DNA of 16,400 nt from Pseudomonadota bacterium (GTDB lineage: Bacteria; Pseudomonadota; Alphaproteobacteria; Acetobacterales; Acetobacteraceae), in assembly GCA_021808055.1 (NCBI GenBank), contig JAKBCH010000041.1, forward strand, positions 1 through 16,400, given 5' to 3'. Positions 1 through 6,911 of this stretch are shown piece by piece. A program made the position numbers and the translations under genes. Under the pieces are notes generated by a model that was not told the DNA's origin, did not search any database, and saw only the letters and a program-made list of their open reading frames with translations. Within the stretch, counting starts at the first letter, position 1. Each line of letters begins with the position of its first letter.

Positions 1-50
1 AGAGCGGTTTGTGCGCCGAGAAAACCGGATAAGGCTGTTTGCAAAGTCAT
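1..50 (-). CDS. flgE: Start of a hook/rod-family protein, probably hook protein FlgE (partial)
   Basis: The minus strand opens with ATG at 50-48, overlapping the flgD stop (TGA, 49-47) as ATGA. It reads MTLQTALSGFLGAQTAL before the window ends. This resembles the N-terminal helix shared by hook, rod and hook-associated proteins, which pack through such helices in the axial structure. A GGAG (complement of 58-61) lies 7 nt upstream, a good ribosome binding site. FlgE normally follows the hook cap FlgD, so flgE is the likeliest identity. The N-termini of FlgE, FlgK and FlgG are too alike for 17 residues to decide. Confidence 0.6.
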   Translation of the reverse strand, partial: MTLQTALSGFLGAQTA

Positions 51-736
51 GAGGGAGCTCCGAGAACGGTTTGTACAGAGGAAACAGGCAGCGGGGTCGC
101 TGAACCCGTGACATTGAGCGTCGGCGACGAACTAGAAAGATTGACACCTTCGACATTATAAACCGTGTACGGCGTTGGTAAGACGGCATTGCCGCTGGCA
201 TCGGTCGCTGAAACGTCATAGCTATATGTGGCGCCAGCGGCTCCGCCACTCCAGCTGAAGCTCTGCGTCCCGGGGGTAAGCGCGCCGAGATCCAGCGTAG
301 TGGCGACGCTGCCGTTAGGATTAAGGATTGTTACGTTGGTATTGGCAGTAGCGCTTGGCAGACTAAAGACGCCATTTGCTTTTCCTGCCGAATTGGCAAT
401 AATATTGTTGCCGCTCACGGCTACTTGCCGGCCGACGAGTGAGGAGGCTTGTGCGATCTGCGAGGCACCATTTGCAGTAGCGATCGAGCTAAGCTGGGTA
501 TTGAGCTGGTTGATGCCTTGCACCGTGGAAATGGAGGCAAATTCCTGCGCCATCTGCGTCGGGTTAGCCGGAGAGCTTGGTGATTGATATTTCAACTGCG
601 CTGTTAAAAGCTGTAAAAAATCAGCTTGATTGAGCGTTGATGCACTGCTTGAGGATGTAGACCCAGCCGTGGTAGACGCCGCGACAGAGGCAGCACTAAC
701 GGAATTGGCGCTGTTTGTTTGGGGAATACTCATCAT
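47..736 (-). CDS. flgD: Hook assembly scaffold (hook cap) protein FlgD
   Basis: FlgD caps the growing hook and guides FlgE subunits into place outside the cell, then is discarded. This 229-residue protein has a Ser/Thr/Ala-rich N-terminus (1-35), then the conserved FlgD block at about 36-80, with DFLQLLTAQLKYQSP and QEFASISTVQGINQL. The remainder, from LVGRQVAV near residue 100, fits the Tudor/fibronectin-like core. The usual QDPLxP motif reads QSPSSP. Its first ATG (736-734) overlaps the flgC stop as ATGA, so it is translationally coupled in a flgB-flgC-flgD-flgE order. A second ATG follows immediately (733-731) and is an alternative start. Confidence 0.9.
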   Translation of the reverse strand: MMSIPQTNSANSVSAASVAASTTAGSTSSSSASTLNQADFLQLLTAQLKYQSPSSPANPTQMAQEFASISTVQGINQLNTQLSSIATANGASQIAQASSLVGRQVAVSGNNIIANSAGKANGVFSLPSATANTNVTILNPNGSVATTLDLGALTPGTQSFSWSGGAAGATYSYDVSATDASGNAVLPTPYTVYNVEGVNLSSSSPTLNVTGSATPLPVSSVQTVLGAPS

Positions 737-1176
737 GGCACCTGAAAGCTGCTGATCATTTGCTGGTCGATCCTTGTGGCTTGCTGCAGCATGGCAACCG
801 AGGCCGAATAGGAGTGAGAACTATCGATCATGTTTACCATTTCATCGACCGATGAGACGTTCGACGAGGTTACATAACCTGACGCATCGGCATATGGATT
901 GCCAGGGTCATATTTCCTGGCGGGTGGCGCGTTGCTCTGCACATTAGCCACAACCTGCACGCCGAGTGCAGCATTGCCTGACGGATCGGCGCTACCGGGA
1001 CTGTAATCGCTGCCCACAACCGGCTGCGCCTGAAAAACAAGCTCGTGCGCGCGGTATGGTTGTTCACCAGGTGCGGCTACTGAAGATGCATTGGCAAGGT
1101 TCGATGAAATTGCCCCCATGCGCAGATCCTGGGCATTCAAGGCACTACCGATGATCGAGAAAATACTGTCGCTCAT
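733..1176 (-). CDS. flgC: Flagellar proximal rod protein FlgC
   Basis: FlgC is a proximal rod subunit in the periplasm that joins the MS-ring adaptor to the distal rod. The 147-residue length is typical. The N-terminal rod signature is AISSNLANASS (about 22-32), followed by PYRAHELVFQA, the FlgC-type PYR(R/A) motif. The C-terminus has NVSSVDEMVNMIDSSHSYSA, the conserved EMVNMI helix of rod proteins. It follows flgB after a gap of about 33 nt and overlaps flgD by a few bases. No strong Shine-Dalgarno is visible before the ATG at 1176-1174. Confidence 0.93.
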   Translation of the reverse strand: MSDSIFSIIGSALNAQDLRMGAISSNLANASSVAAPGEQPYRAHELVFQAQPVVGSDYSPGSADPSGNAALGVQVVANVQSNAPPARKYDPGNPYADASGYVTSSNVSSVDEMVNMIDSSHSYSASVAMLQQATRIDQQMISSFQVP

Positions 1177-1209
1177 ATGCTATGGTTCCGCAACAAACTG
1201 CATGGCTGG

Positions 1210-1560
1210 CTAAATTCCACCTGGATTTGGCCGTAGCGCCGTAACCAAGTCGACTGTCGATTGATGCAGGAACACCGCAGAAGCTTGCATTTCCTGGCCA
1301 TTCTCTGTAGCTTCCAGGCGTTCGCTGTCCAGCGAAACGTCGTTGCCATTGAGGCCAACCACGCCACCCTGCCGATATTCTGGCCCGCATATGCTGCCTA
1401 TATGTATTCCCATGGCGCTGGCGAGTGCGGCGCCGAAGGGCAGGTCGACAGCTTTGTAGCCAGGCGTATCCGCATTTGCGATGTTATTGGCGATCAGGTC
1501 CGACCGCTCCTGCCGGATATTTAAGACAGCACCATATAATTTTAGAAATCCTACATGCAT
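1210..1560 (-). CDS. flgB: Flagellar proximal rod protein FlgB
   Basis: FlgB is the most proximal rod subunit. The protein contains RSDLIANNIANADTPGYKA, the hallmark rod-protein N-terminal motif, and ends with a helix (VFLHQSTVDLVTALR). I chose ATG 1560-1558, giving 116 residues starting MHVGFLKLYGAVL, because that matches where FlgB proteins begin and a purine-rich GGGAAGG lies upstream, though its spacing (about 11 nt) is long. The same frame stays open upstream to ATG 1644-1642, which would add 28 residues that do not resemble FlgB and has no ribosome binding site. It is the first gene of the flgBCD(E) group. Confidence 0.9.
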   Translation of the reverse strand: MHVGFLKLYGAVLNIRQERSDLIANNIANADTPGYKAVDLPFGAALASAMGIHIGSICGPEYRQGGVVGLNGNDVSLDSERLEATENGQEMQASAVFLHQSTVDLVTALRPNPGGI

Positions 1561-1653
1561 GCTTTGCTCTGCCTTCCCTGGTCTGATAAATTTTGCCTGG
1601 GCAACGCCGGGTAATGGCGCCATACGGAGGTATTTACAAAGCATAGTTTAACA

Positions 1654-1679
1654 GCCGGTAAAAAAGATCTTTTTCCGGC
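1654..1679. repeat. Palindrome upstream of flgB
   Basis: Arms GCCGG (1654-1658) and CCGGC (1675-1679) flank a perfect 14-nt palindrome, AAAAAGATCTTTTT (1661-1674). A TA bulge makes the two symmetry centres differ by one base. It lies 94-119 nt upstream of the chosen flgB start and overlaps the -10 element of the possible promoter described below. It could be an operator or simply a hairpin in the leader. Confidence 0.6.
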
Positions 1680-1698
1680 GATCTATTGAAATTCTTTG
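1672..1698 (-). promoter_or_regulatory. Possible sigma-28-type promoter for flgB
   Basis: On the minus strand, CAAA (complement of 1695-1698), exactly 15 nt, then GCCGGAAA (complement of 1672-1679) resembles the enterobacterial FliA consensus TAAA-N15-GCCGATAA. The matches are 3 of 4 and 6 of 8 positions with ideal spacing. It would start transcription roughly 100 nt before flgB. The cluster's own sigma-28-like factor lacks region 3, so its preferred sequence may differ and this remains a candidate. Confidence 0.35.
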
Positions 1699-1879
1699 TC
1701 TTGAATACATTCGAGAGGCCACAGTGATTCTTTCCTGAATAAACGGTGGCGAGATAAAATTTTTTGGAATTTAGAATAAATGCGTGCGTTACGCGCGAAA
1801 GGCCACGAGATGCCGGATCACCAGAATTTGTGCGATTGCCTCGTTGAGGTCATTGCCTAAAGCTGGGTTGATCCGCGGT

Positions 1880-1904
1880 ATATCGGAATTGGTATTCCCG
1901 ATAT
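1880..1904. repeat. Hairpin in the flgB-receiver spacer
   Basis: The left arm ATATCGGAAT (1880-1889) pairs with ATTCCCGATAT (1894-1904) across a 4-nt loop, with one bulged C. It lies about 120 nt beyond the stop of the minus-strand receiver gene. It lacks a following T-run on either strand, so it is not a textbook intrinsic terminator. It may stabilise the receiver mRNA end or bind a regulator. Confidence 0.5.
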
Positions 1905-1949
1905 TTACTACCGGAAATCAAACGCTTGGCCGGCGTCCCTTCAGTCCCG

Positions 1950-1964
1950 CAGGTTGGTAACCTG
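1950..1964. repeat. Short hairpin CAGGTT-GGT-AACCTG
   Basis: A perfect 6-bp stem with a 3-nt loop. It begins about 63 nt past the stop codon of the receiver gene on the minus strand. There is no U tract, so a terminator role is possible but not supported. Confidence 0.4.
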
Positions 1965-2027
1965 TTCAGCTAAAACTGTGTAGGCAGGTTTTTGTTAGAC
2001 TCTCACCCCCGCTCAGCGCCTCACCAG

Positions 2028-2399
2028 CTACTTTATCGGACAGAGCTGCTTGACAACTGAGATGAACTGATTCGGCTCAGCCGGTTTGGTGAGCCAGCCC
2101 GAGGCCCCTGCAGCCCGCGCCTCATCGCGTTTGCGGCCACCGGACTCCGCGGTGAGAACGATGATCGGCGTGTAACGCACCGAGGCGATTTTGCGTGCCT
2201 CCTTGATGAAGCCAATACCGTCCAGCTCCGGCATATTCAAGTCAGTCAAGATAACGGAAGGCCTTACCCCATCCGTCAGCTTGGCAATACCTTCCCGCCC
2301 GTTCATGCCCGTTTCAACATCATACCCCGCATCCTTTAGAATATGAGACAAGTTCATATCCATGGAGGCAAAATCGCCGAGAACGAGGATTGTCGGCAT
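2028..2399 (-). CDS. CheY-like single-domain response regulator
   Basis: A 123-residue protein made only of a receiver domain. The phospho-acceptor is D53 (in ILTDLNMPELDG), with the switch threonine T83 and the conserved lysine K105 (WLTKP). The start TILVLGDFASM aligns with E. coli CheY VVDDFSTM, but the first acidic residue (E. coli D12) is Gly8 and only D9 remains, so Mg2+ binding may be altered. The stretch AESGGRKRDEARAAGASGWLTKP is typical of chemotaxis CheY, so motor control is plausible. It lies between the flg and fli groups and is divergent from fliE. GGAG lies about 10 nt before the ATG. Another single-domain regulator role cannot be excluded. Confidence 0.85.
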   Translation of the reverse strand: MPTILVLGDFASMDMNLSHILKDAGYDVETGMNGREGIAKLTDGVRPSVILTDLNMPELDGIGFIKEARKIASVRYTPIIVLTAESGGRKRDEARAAGASGWLTKPAEPNQFISVVKQLCPIK

Positions 2400-2681
2400 A
2401 GAAACGGGGCTCCATTCTGGTGGCTCGAGATTTTTTGACTCTGCGCCAAAAGTATTGAAACCCGGTTAAGGACGCACGACGATATTTTCCAGCAAGGGAA
2501 TTTGTAATTTTAAGAAAAAATTAGGAACGCAGATTTAATCGTACGGCATGAGCAAAGTTTTCCTACTTCGCGCAAAAAAATTTTTAACCAACAAGCGGAG
2601 GCTCTTCCGCCTCTGACCGCAAACGCCTGTCCTACAAAGACGGCAGCAGCGCCCTAACCCCGTTCAAAAGGAAAGGTCACC
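2400..2681. promoter_or_regulatory. Divergent intergenic region between the receiver gene and fliE
   Basis: This 282-nt AT-rich region should contain both the receiver promoter (leftward) and the promoter of the fliE-flgL operon (rightward). A-tracts occur at 2515-2520 and 2574-2580, the latter running into T5 at 2581-2585, which suggests bent DNA. I find no good match to sigma-54 (GG-N10-GC) or to the enterobacterial sigma-28 consensus, so the promoter class is unknown. Confidence 0.6.
2598..2613 (+). repeat. Hairpin in the fliE leader region
   Basis: GAGGC (2598-2602) and GCCTC (2609-2613) can pair across a 6-nt loop. An alternative fold pairs GCGGA (2595-2599) with TCCGC (2606-2610), so the two stems are mutually exclusive. 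It lies about 70 nt before the fliE start and could sit in the 5' untranslated leader. A role in expression is unproven. Confidence 0.35.
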
Positions 2682-2990
2682 ATGGTTTCCAGTATCGTGG
2701 CGCAGAGTGCAATATCGGCTGCAAGCGGCCAGGCCAGTGCCAGCGCAAGCGCGGCCACCGCCCAGCCGGGAAATTTTCTTGGCCTTGTTGCGGATGCCCT
2801 GCACAGCGTCAGCGCCCAGCAATCCGCCGCCGCCACCGCCGAGGCCGGATACGCGGCCGGCGTGCCGGGTGCCACTTTGGGCAAGGCGCTGGTCGCTAGC
2901 GACAGGGCGACAGTGGCGTGGAACGCCACCGTGGCTGTGCGCAACGAGGTTGTCTCCGCCTATCAGGCGGTCATGAATATGCAGTTCTGA
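2682..2990 (+). CDS. fliE: Flagellar MS-ring/rod adaptor protein FliE
   Basis: FliE connects the MS ring FliF to the proximal rod and is an early export substrate. The 102-residue length is typical. The Ala-rich N-terminal half is followed by GNFLGLVADALHSVSAQQ and by the diagnostic C-terminal helix VRNEVVSAYQAVMNMQF, matching the FliE pattern of a basic residue, AYQ and MxxMQ(V/F). The start ATG has a purine-rich ribosome binding site, AAGGAAAGG (2668-2676). It is the first gene of the rightward operon and is 3 nt from fliF. Confidence 0.94.
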   Translation: MVSSIVAQSAISAASGQASASASAATAQPGNFLGLVADALHSVSAQQSAAATAEAGYAAGVPGATLGKALVASDRATVAWNATVAVRNEVVSAYQAVMNMQF

Positions 2991-2993
2991 CCC

Positions 2994-4544
2994 ATGCGCA
3001 ACTGGCGTGATCTACTAACCCGGCTACCAGGTTATGTGTCGAATATTCCTAAGCTGCTATGGATAACAGGCGCGCTAGTGCTGGTGTCGCTAGGCGCGGT
3101 GACGTGGCTGGAGCTTTCCGGCCCGCCTTACGCGGTGTTGAGCGAGGGGCTCTCCCCCGCCGATGGCGGCAAGGTGATCGCGCAGTTGCAGAAGCTGGGT
3201 ATTGCATACCAATTGCAGGCGGCGGGAAACGTCATCCTGGTTCCTGCCCCGCAGCTGGCCCAGGCGCGGTTGCAGCTTGGGGCTGCGCAGGTGCCCGGTT
3301 CCAGCACAGATTCTGCCTGGAACCAGCTTGAAAACGCGCCGATGACCGCATCTGACCTGGCGCAATCCACGATGGCGTCGCAGGCGCTCGAACTTTCGTT
3401 ACAACAATCCATCCAGGCGATGAACGGCATCCGCAGCGCGCAGGTGTTTCTTGCGTTGCCTCCTGAAACGCCTTTTCTTGCGGACCAGCCAAAGCCCGCC
3501 GCCTCCGTAGTTGTGGATGCCGACCAAGCGCAGGCCGCCGAGCAAGGAGAAACCATTGCAGAGTTGGTAGCGGGGGCGGTGCCGGGGCTAACGGCAGAGG
3601 ATGTCACCGTCGTGACGACAGCCGGCGACACCGTCTACCCCACAGGCGGGGCGACGAATACAGGCACTCAACTAGCGACCGAGGCACAGGTGGAAGCAAC
3701 CTCCGCCGCCCGTATCGCCGGCTTGCTGATCCCTCTTGTGGGTGCCGGAAACTTCCAGACCGACGTGTCAGCCGACCTAGACTTTACCCAGACCCATATT
3801 CACGAAACAAGCTACGGGCCAGGACATATCGTGCAGCATTCCAGCAGCAACCAATCGTCACAGACTGGTTCAGATGGCGCCGCACTGGGCATTCCTGGCG
3901 CGCTTTCCAACGAGCCGCCCGGCCAGACAATTGCTGCGCCCGCCGCGCCCACTCGGTCGCGAACGGTGAACAACAAAAACTCCGGGGCAACACAGCCGCA
4001 AACAACAAGCACCGCACAGCCGCCCGTACCAAGCCGTACAACCAACAATCTCGACGAGACCTTCGTGACTGACCAGACCGAAAGCGATATCACCAAGCCG
4101 GACTGGTCAGTGAAATCCATTGCCGTTTCGGTGGTGCTGAACCAGGCGGCGTTACCGACGAATTTGACTGTACAGCAGATCAAAACAGCGATCAGTGCGG
4201 CTTTTGCCTACCCCAACGTCGCCGTGAACGTGCTGGCGACGCCATTTCAGAAACAGGCACCACCCATTATGGCGGTTCCGCTCATCGCAGCGGCCAACCC
4301 ACTGGCGCACGCGTTGCTTGAGGTGCTGGCGGCGATTGCCCTGCTATTCGGTTTTGCCTTGCCCGCAGGGCGGCGGCTTACGAACATCAACCTCCGGGCG
4401 ATGCTGCCTGCGCAGATGCCGGGGCAACGGCCGCTACCCGTGATCGTTCCACCGCGGGATTTCGCTGAATTGCGCGAGCAGGCCGCGGAAAACATTCCTG
4501 GCGTCGCGCGGCTCCTGCAAAGCTGGGCAGAAGAAAATGAGTGA
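2994..4544 (+). CDS. fliF: Flagellar MS-ring protein FliF
   Basis: FliF forms the inner-membrane MS ring on which the C-ring and export gate assemble. The 516 residues show a first membrane helix at about 20-40 and ring-building YscJ/FliF domains through about 265. A Ser/Thr/Gln/Pro-rich stretch at about 275-365 sits where other FliF proteins have the variable beta-collar insertion, and RBM3 resumes at about 370-420. The second membrane helix is at about 434-457. The C-terminal tail, FAELREQAAENIPGVARLL followed by QSWAEE, matches the conserved FliG-binding segment. The gene overlaps fliG by 8 nt (ATGAGTGA). It is somewhat shorter than the usual 540-570 residues, mostly in the cytoplasmic tail. 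Confidence 0.96.
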   Translation: MRNWRDLLTRLPGYVSNIPKLLWITGALVLVSLGAVTWLELSGPPYAVLSEGLSPADGGKVIAQLQKLGIAYQLQAAGNVILVPAPQLAQARLQLGAAQVPGSSTDSAWNQLENAPMTASDLAQSTMASQALELSLQQSIQAMNGIRSAQVFLALPPETPFLADQPKPAASVVVDADQAQAAEQGETIAELVAGAVPGLTAEDVTVVTTAGDTVYPTGGATNTGTQLATEAQVEATSAARIAGLLIPLVGAGNFQTDVSADLDFTQTHIHETSYGPGHIVQHSSSNQSSQTGSDGAALGIPGALSNEPPGQTIAAPAAPTRSRTVNNKNSGATQPQTTSTAQPPVPSRTTNNLDETFVTDQTESDITKPDWSVKSIAVSVVLNQAALPTNLTVQQIKTAISAAFAYPNVAVNVLATPFQKQAPPIMAVPLIAAANPLAHALLEVLAAIALLFGFALPAGRRLTNINLRAMLPAQMPGQRPLPVIVPPRDFAELREQAAENIPGVARLLQSWAEENE

Positions 4545-5559
4545 AGATCCGAAGCGGTTATCCGCTCCCACTATTTCAGGAGCTGAGCGCGCCGCTATGG
4601 TGCTGCGCGAACTGGGTGAGGATACAGCTGCAGCCGTTATGCGCGAGATGGATGAGTTGTCCGTCAGTCGTATTTCAACCGCGATGTCAAACCTTAAAGG
4701 CATCACGCCGCAATTGCGCGAGGATATTATGCTGTCTTTTGCCTCCGATCTGGGCATCACGTCCATTGGCGGCGATAGCATGAAGTTCCTGAACCGCGTG
4801 CTGAGGACTGCACTCGGCGAACAAAGTGCGAAGGAAATTCTCGACCGGCTGAAGCGCAAGGAACGGCGCTCCGATTTCTACCTGCCGCCAAACACCGATG
4901 CACGAACCTTGGCGATGCAGATGGCACATGAACGGCCGCAAACCATCGCCTTGTTGCTCGCGCATATCCCACACGAGATGGGCGCCAATCTGCTCAGCTT
5001 CCTGCCTGAGCCCCTGGCCGCCGAAGCGTTGTACCGATTTTCCAACCTTGATGTCGTCTCGCCAAATGTTGTGAAAGAACTGCGCGATATGCTGGATGAG
5101 TTGGCGATGCAGACTGGCGCTGGTGGCCGCCGCGTAACCAATCTTGGTGGTGCGAAGCAAACCGCCGATATCCTAAATCATTTTAGTTCAACAATGTCAG
5201 AAGCCGTGTTGGGTGCCATTGACGAAAGAGATGCCAAAACAGCGGATAAAATCCGCGAAAATCTCTTTACCTTCATTGATCTTGTTAAGCTACCAGACCG
5301 TTCCATGCAGATTTTGTTGCGCGAAGTTCCGGCGGATAAACTTGCCCCGGCGTTGCGGCTAGTGGACGATACCCTGCGCGAGCGCTTCTTCCAGAATCTC
5401 TCCGCACGGCAGGTGGAAGTACTGAAGGAGGAGTTGACGAGCGGACCGCCGATCCGACGCTCCGATGCGCTTACCGCGCAGAGCGATATCATCGACACGG
5501 CACTGAAACTCGCCGGAGAGGGGCGGATTTCCATAAATGCGACCGAGGAGATGGTCTGA
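4537..5559 (+). CDS. fliG: Flagellar motor switch protein FliG
   Basis: FliG couples the MS ring to the C-ring and receives torque from MotA. The 340-residue protein has the N-domain (about 10-105), the middle domain (about 110-190) and the C-terminal torque domain (about 215-325). Aligned to E. coli FliG with a constant offset of 10, all five key charges are kept in kind: R274 (K264), R291 (R281), E298 and E299 (D288, D289) and R307 (R297). The FliM-contact motif EHPQ reads ERPQ (132-135), an unusual change. Start ATG 4537 overlaps the fliF end. The stop TGA shares its A with the fliK start codon (TGATG). Confidence 0.96.
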   Translation: MSEDPKRLSAPTISGAERAAMVLRELGEDTAAAVMREMDELSVSRISTAMSNLKGITPQLREDIMLSFASDLGITSIGGDSMKFLNRVLRTALGEQSAKEILDRLKRKERRSDFYLPPNTDARTLAMQMAHERPQTIALLLAHIPHEMGANLLSFLPEPLAAEALYRFSNLDVVSPNVVKELRDMLDELAMQTGAGGRRVTNLGGAKQTADILNHFSSTMSEAVLGAIDERDAKTADKIRENLFTFIDLVKLPDRSMQILLREVPADKLAPALRLVDDTLRERFFQNLSARQVEVLKEELTSGPPIRRSDALTAQSDIIDTALKLAGEGRISINATEEMV

Positions 5560-6911
5560 TGCAGGCTTCACCCCCGTTATCTGTTACGCAAAGCACAGCG
5601 ATCTCTGCAAATGGCGGCGCGGCGGCAGATTCCGTTGCCTGGCAGAGCGCCCTCGTCGGCGCGAGTGGGCCAGTGCAACACAGCAACACGCCAAGCGTAA
5701 CCAACACAGCGCTGCCGCAAAAATCCGGCACAGAGACCGCACCCGCCAACCCAACGCAACAAGCCCCGGCGGGTGGCGCGGCCAGCGTTGCGGTTGCTAA
5801 AACCGAGACGCCAAAGACAACGAAGTCACCTGCAACCAGTACGGCCCCGACATTTGCAAAAGACGAAAAAAGAGACACTCACCAGGCTTTTCCTGTGGCA
5901 GGGATGGTCGTGCAGATGCAGCCTGTGACGCAAATGCGCAGCTCCAGCGTTACCCCCAGGGTACTAAGCGAAACCGAAAAGAATACCGCCCACGCGCAAG
6001 CAGTCTCGGCCGATACAACCGTCCATTTGCCCAAGGCGCAAACCGGTGTGGCTTCTGCTGATACCAGCAAAGACATTGCCCAGGTTAATCCGCCAGCGGC
6101 GCCCACGCCCACGCCCACAACCAAACCGAGCCCAGCCGCTCCTGTCAAAATCGACTCAAAACCTGAACCCGCAGTGCCAACAAGCAAGACCGCCTATGTA
6201 TCCGCAACTCAGCCTGATATGGCGAACGCCGCCCCAGTTGCCAGACCGGTCGAAACACAAAGCCTTGTGCGCGCCATTCCCACTAATGTGGCGACGCCTC
6301 CCCCCGTCAGCCAACCAGTTGTTGTCAGCACCGTGCAGGCCTTGTTTACGCGCGCGGCGCAGCCTGCCAGCACCATCACAATGTCGCCTGCCGAGAAAGA
6401 CAAGCACGGCACGCAGCAGATTTCCGCCGTTGTCGGCACCAACGCAAGCGCCGCGGATTTTTCTGCCGCCGTTACGGGCGGTAGTATCGCACTTGCACAG
6501 ACAAACGCTACCGATGCGACCGCAAACACCGCCACCAGTCCCGCGGCACTGGCCGCGACTGTTACCGTATTGCATCAATCTGGTCAGGCCAGCACGGTGC
6601 TACGATTAGACCCACCAGGGCTGGGGCATATCTCCGTGGAGGTGGGTGTCGGCGCGCAGGGACAGGTGAATGTAATGTTCTTGACCAGCTCAGGGGATGC
6701 AGCACAGGCACTGCATGCCAGCCTGCCCAATCTCGGTGCCGCCATGGCACAATCCGGCCTCATGCTGGGCCAGGCGCAGGTGGGCGGGCAATTCTCCCAG
6801 CAAGGCGGACAGAGCGAGCAAGACCGGCAAGCGCCACCGCGTCAAACCCACACCGGCACCAGCCTCGCTACAACGCAATCCCCGACAAGCGGATTAAGTG
6901 CCTATGCTTGA
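5559..6911 (+). CDS. fliK: Flagellar hook-length control protein FliK
   Basis: FliK is an exported ruler that measures the hook and switches export specificity at FlhB. This 450-residue protein is mostly low-complexity Ala/Thr/Pro/Gln/Ser, including a PTPTPT run encoded by three GCCCAC repeats (6101-6118), as usual for FliK ruler regions. The C-terminal domain at about 333-408 is the recognisable part: VLRLDPPGLGHISVEV, then QVNVMFLTSSGDAAQALHA, then LMLGQAQV, matching the Flg_hook pattern of L-x-P-x-x-LG and a late GL-hydrophobic strand. GAGGAG (5545-5550) lies 8 nt before the ATG. The 3' end overlaps the next gene. Confidence 0.85.
   Translation: MQASPPLSVTQSTAISANGGAAADSVAWQSALVGASGPVQHSNTPSVTNTALPQKSGTETAPANPTQQAPAGGAASVAVAKTETPKTTKSPATSTAPTFAKDEKRDTHQAFPVAGMVVQMQPVTQMRSSSVTPRVLSETEKNTAHAQAVSADTTVHLPKAQTGVASADTSKDIAQVNPPAAPTPTPTTKPSPAAPVKIDSKPEPAVPTSKTAYVSATQPDMANAAPVARPVETQSLVRAIPTNVATPPPVSQPVVVSTVQALFTRAAQPASTITMSPAEKDKHGTQQISAVVGTNASAADFSAAVTGGSIALAQTNATDATANTATSPAALAATVTVLHQSGQASTVLRLDPPGLGHISVEVGVGAQGQVNVMFLTSSGDAAQALHASLPNLGAAMAQSGLMLGQAQVGGQFSQQGGQSEQDRQAPPRQTHTGTSLATTQSPTSGLSAYA

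Larger units (their letters stand above)
1561..2027. other. AT-rich spacer between the receiver gene and flgB
   Basis: These 467 nt hold no convincing gene and are visibly richer in A and T than the flanking genes. They contain a palindrome with a possible sigma-28-type promoter for flgB (1654-1698) and two hairpins (1880-1904, 1950-1964). A short plus-strand frame at 1780-1860 (26 codons) has no good ribosome binding site. The region should carry the flgB promoter and the 3' end of the receiver transcript. I see no hairpin followed by a clear U tract. Confidence 0.7.

Noticed and set aside
1561..1644. Longer FlgB start at 1644 or 1623
   Set aside because: The extra residues do not resemble FlgB, and neither start has a ribosome binding site. 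The start at 1560 matches the family length.
1780..1860. 26-codon plus-strand frame (starts MRALRAKGHE) in the flgB spacer
   Set aside because: It has only a weak GGAA upstream, runs against the surrounding minus-strand genes, and resembles no family. A frame of this length is expected by chance.
1648..2524. CtrA-like boxes TTAA-N7-TAAA (1648-1662) and TTAA-N7-TTAG (2510-2524)
   Set aside because: Each matches only 7 of 8 positions, and such matches are expected by chance in spacers this AT-rich. CtrA control is known in alphaproteobacterial flagella, but this sequence does not show it.
2420..2562. Possible sigma-54 promoters before fliE (TGGCTCG near 2420, CGGCATG near 2544)
   Set aside because: Both lack the essential GC of the -12 element at the correct spacing.
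5425..5431. Second AAGGAGG, inside fliG
   Set aside because: There is no ATG or GTG at suitable spacing and no domain boundary follows. It arises from common Lys-Glu-Glu codons and shows that the 7-mer alone is not proof of a start.
6101..6118. Tandem GCCCAC x3 inside fliK
   Set aside because: Only three units, in frame, within a low-complexity Pro/Thr region. This is ordinary for FliK and there is no sign of phase variation.
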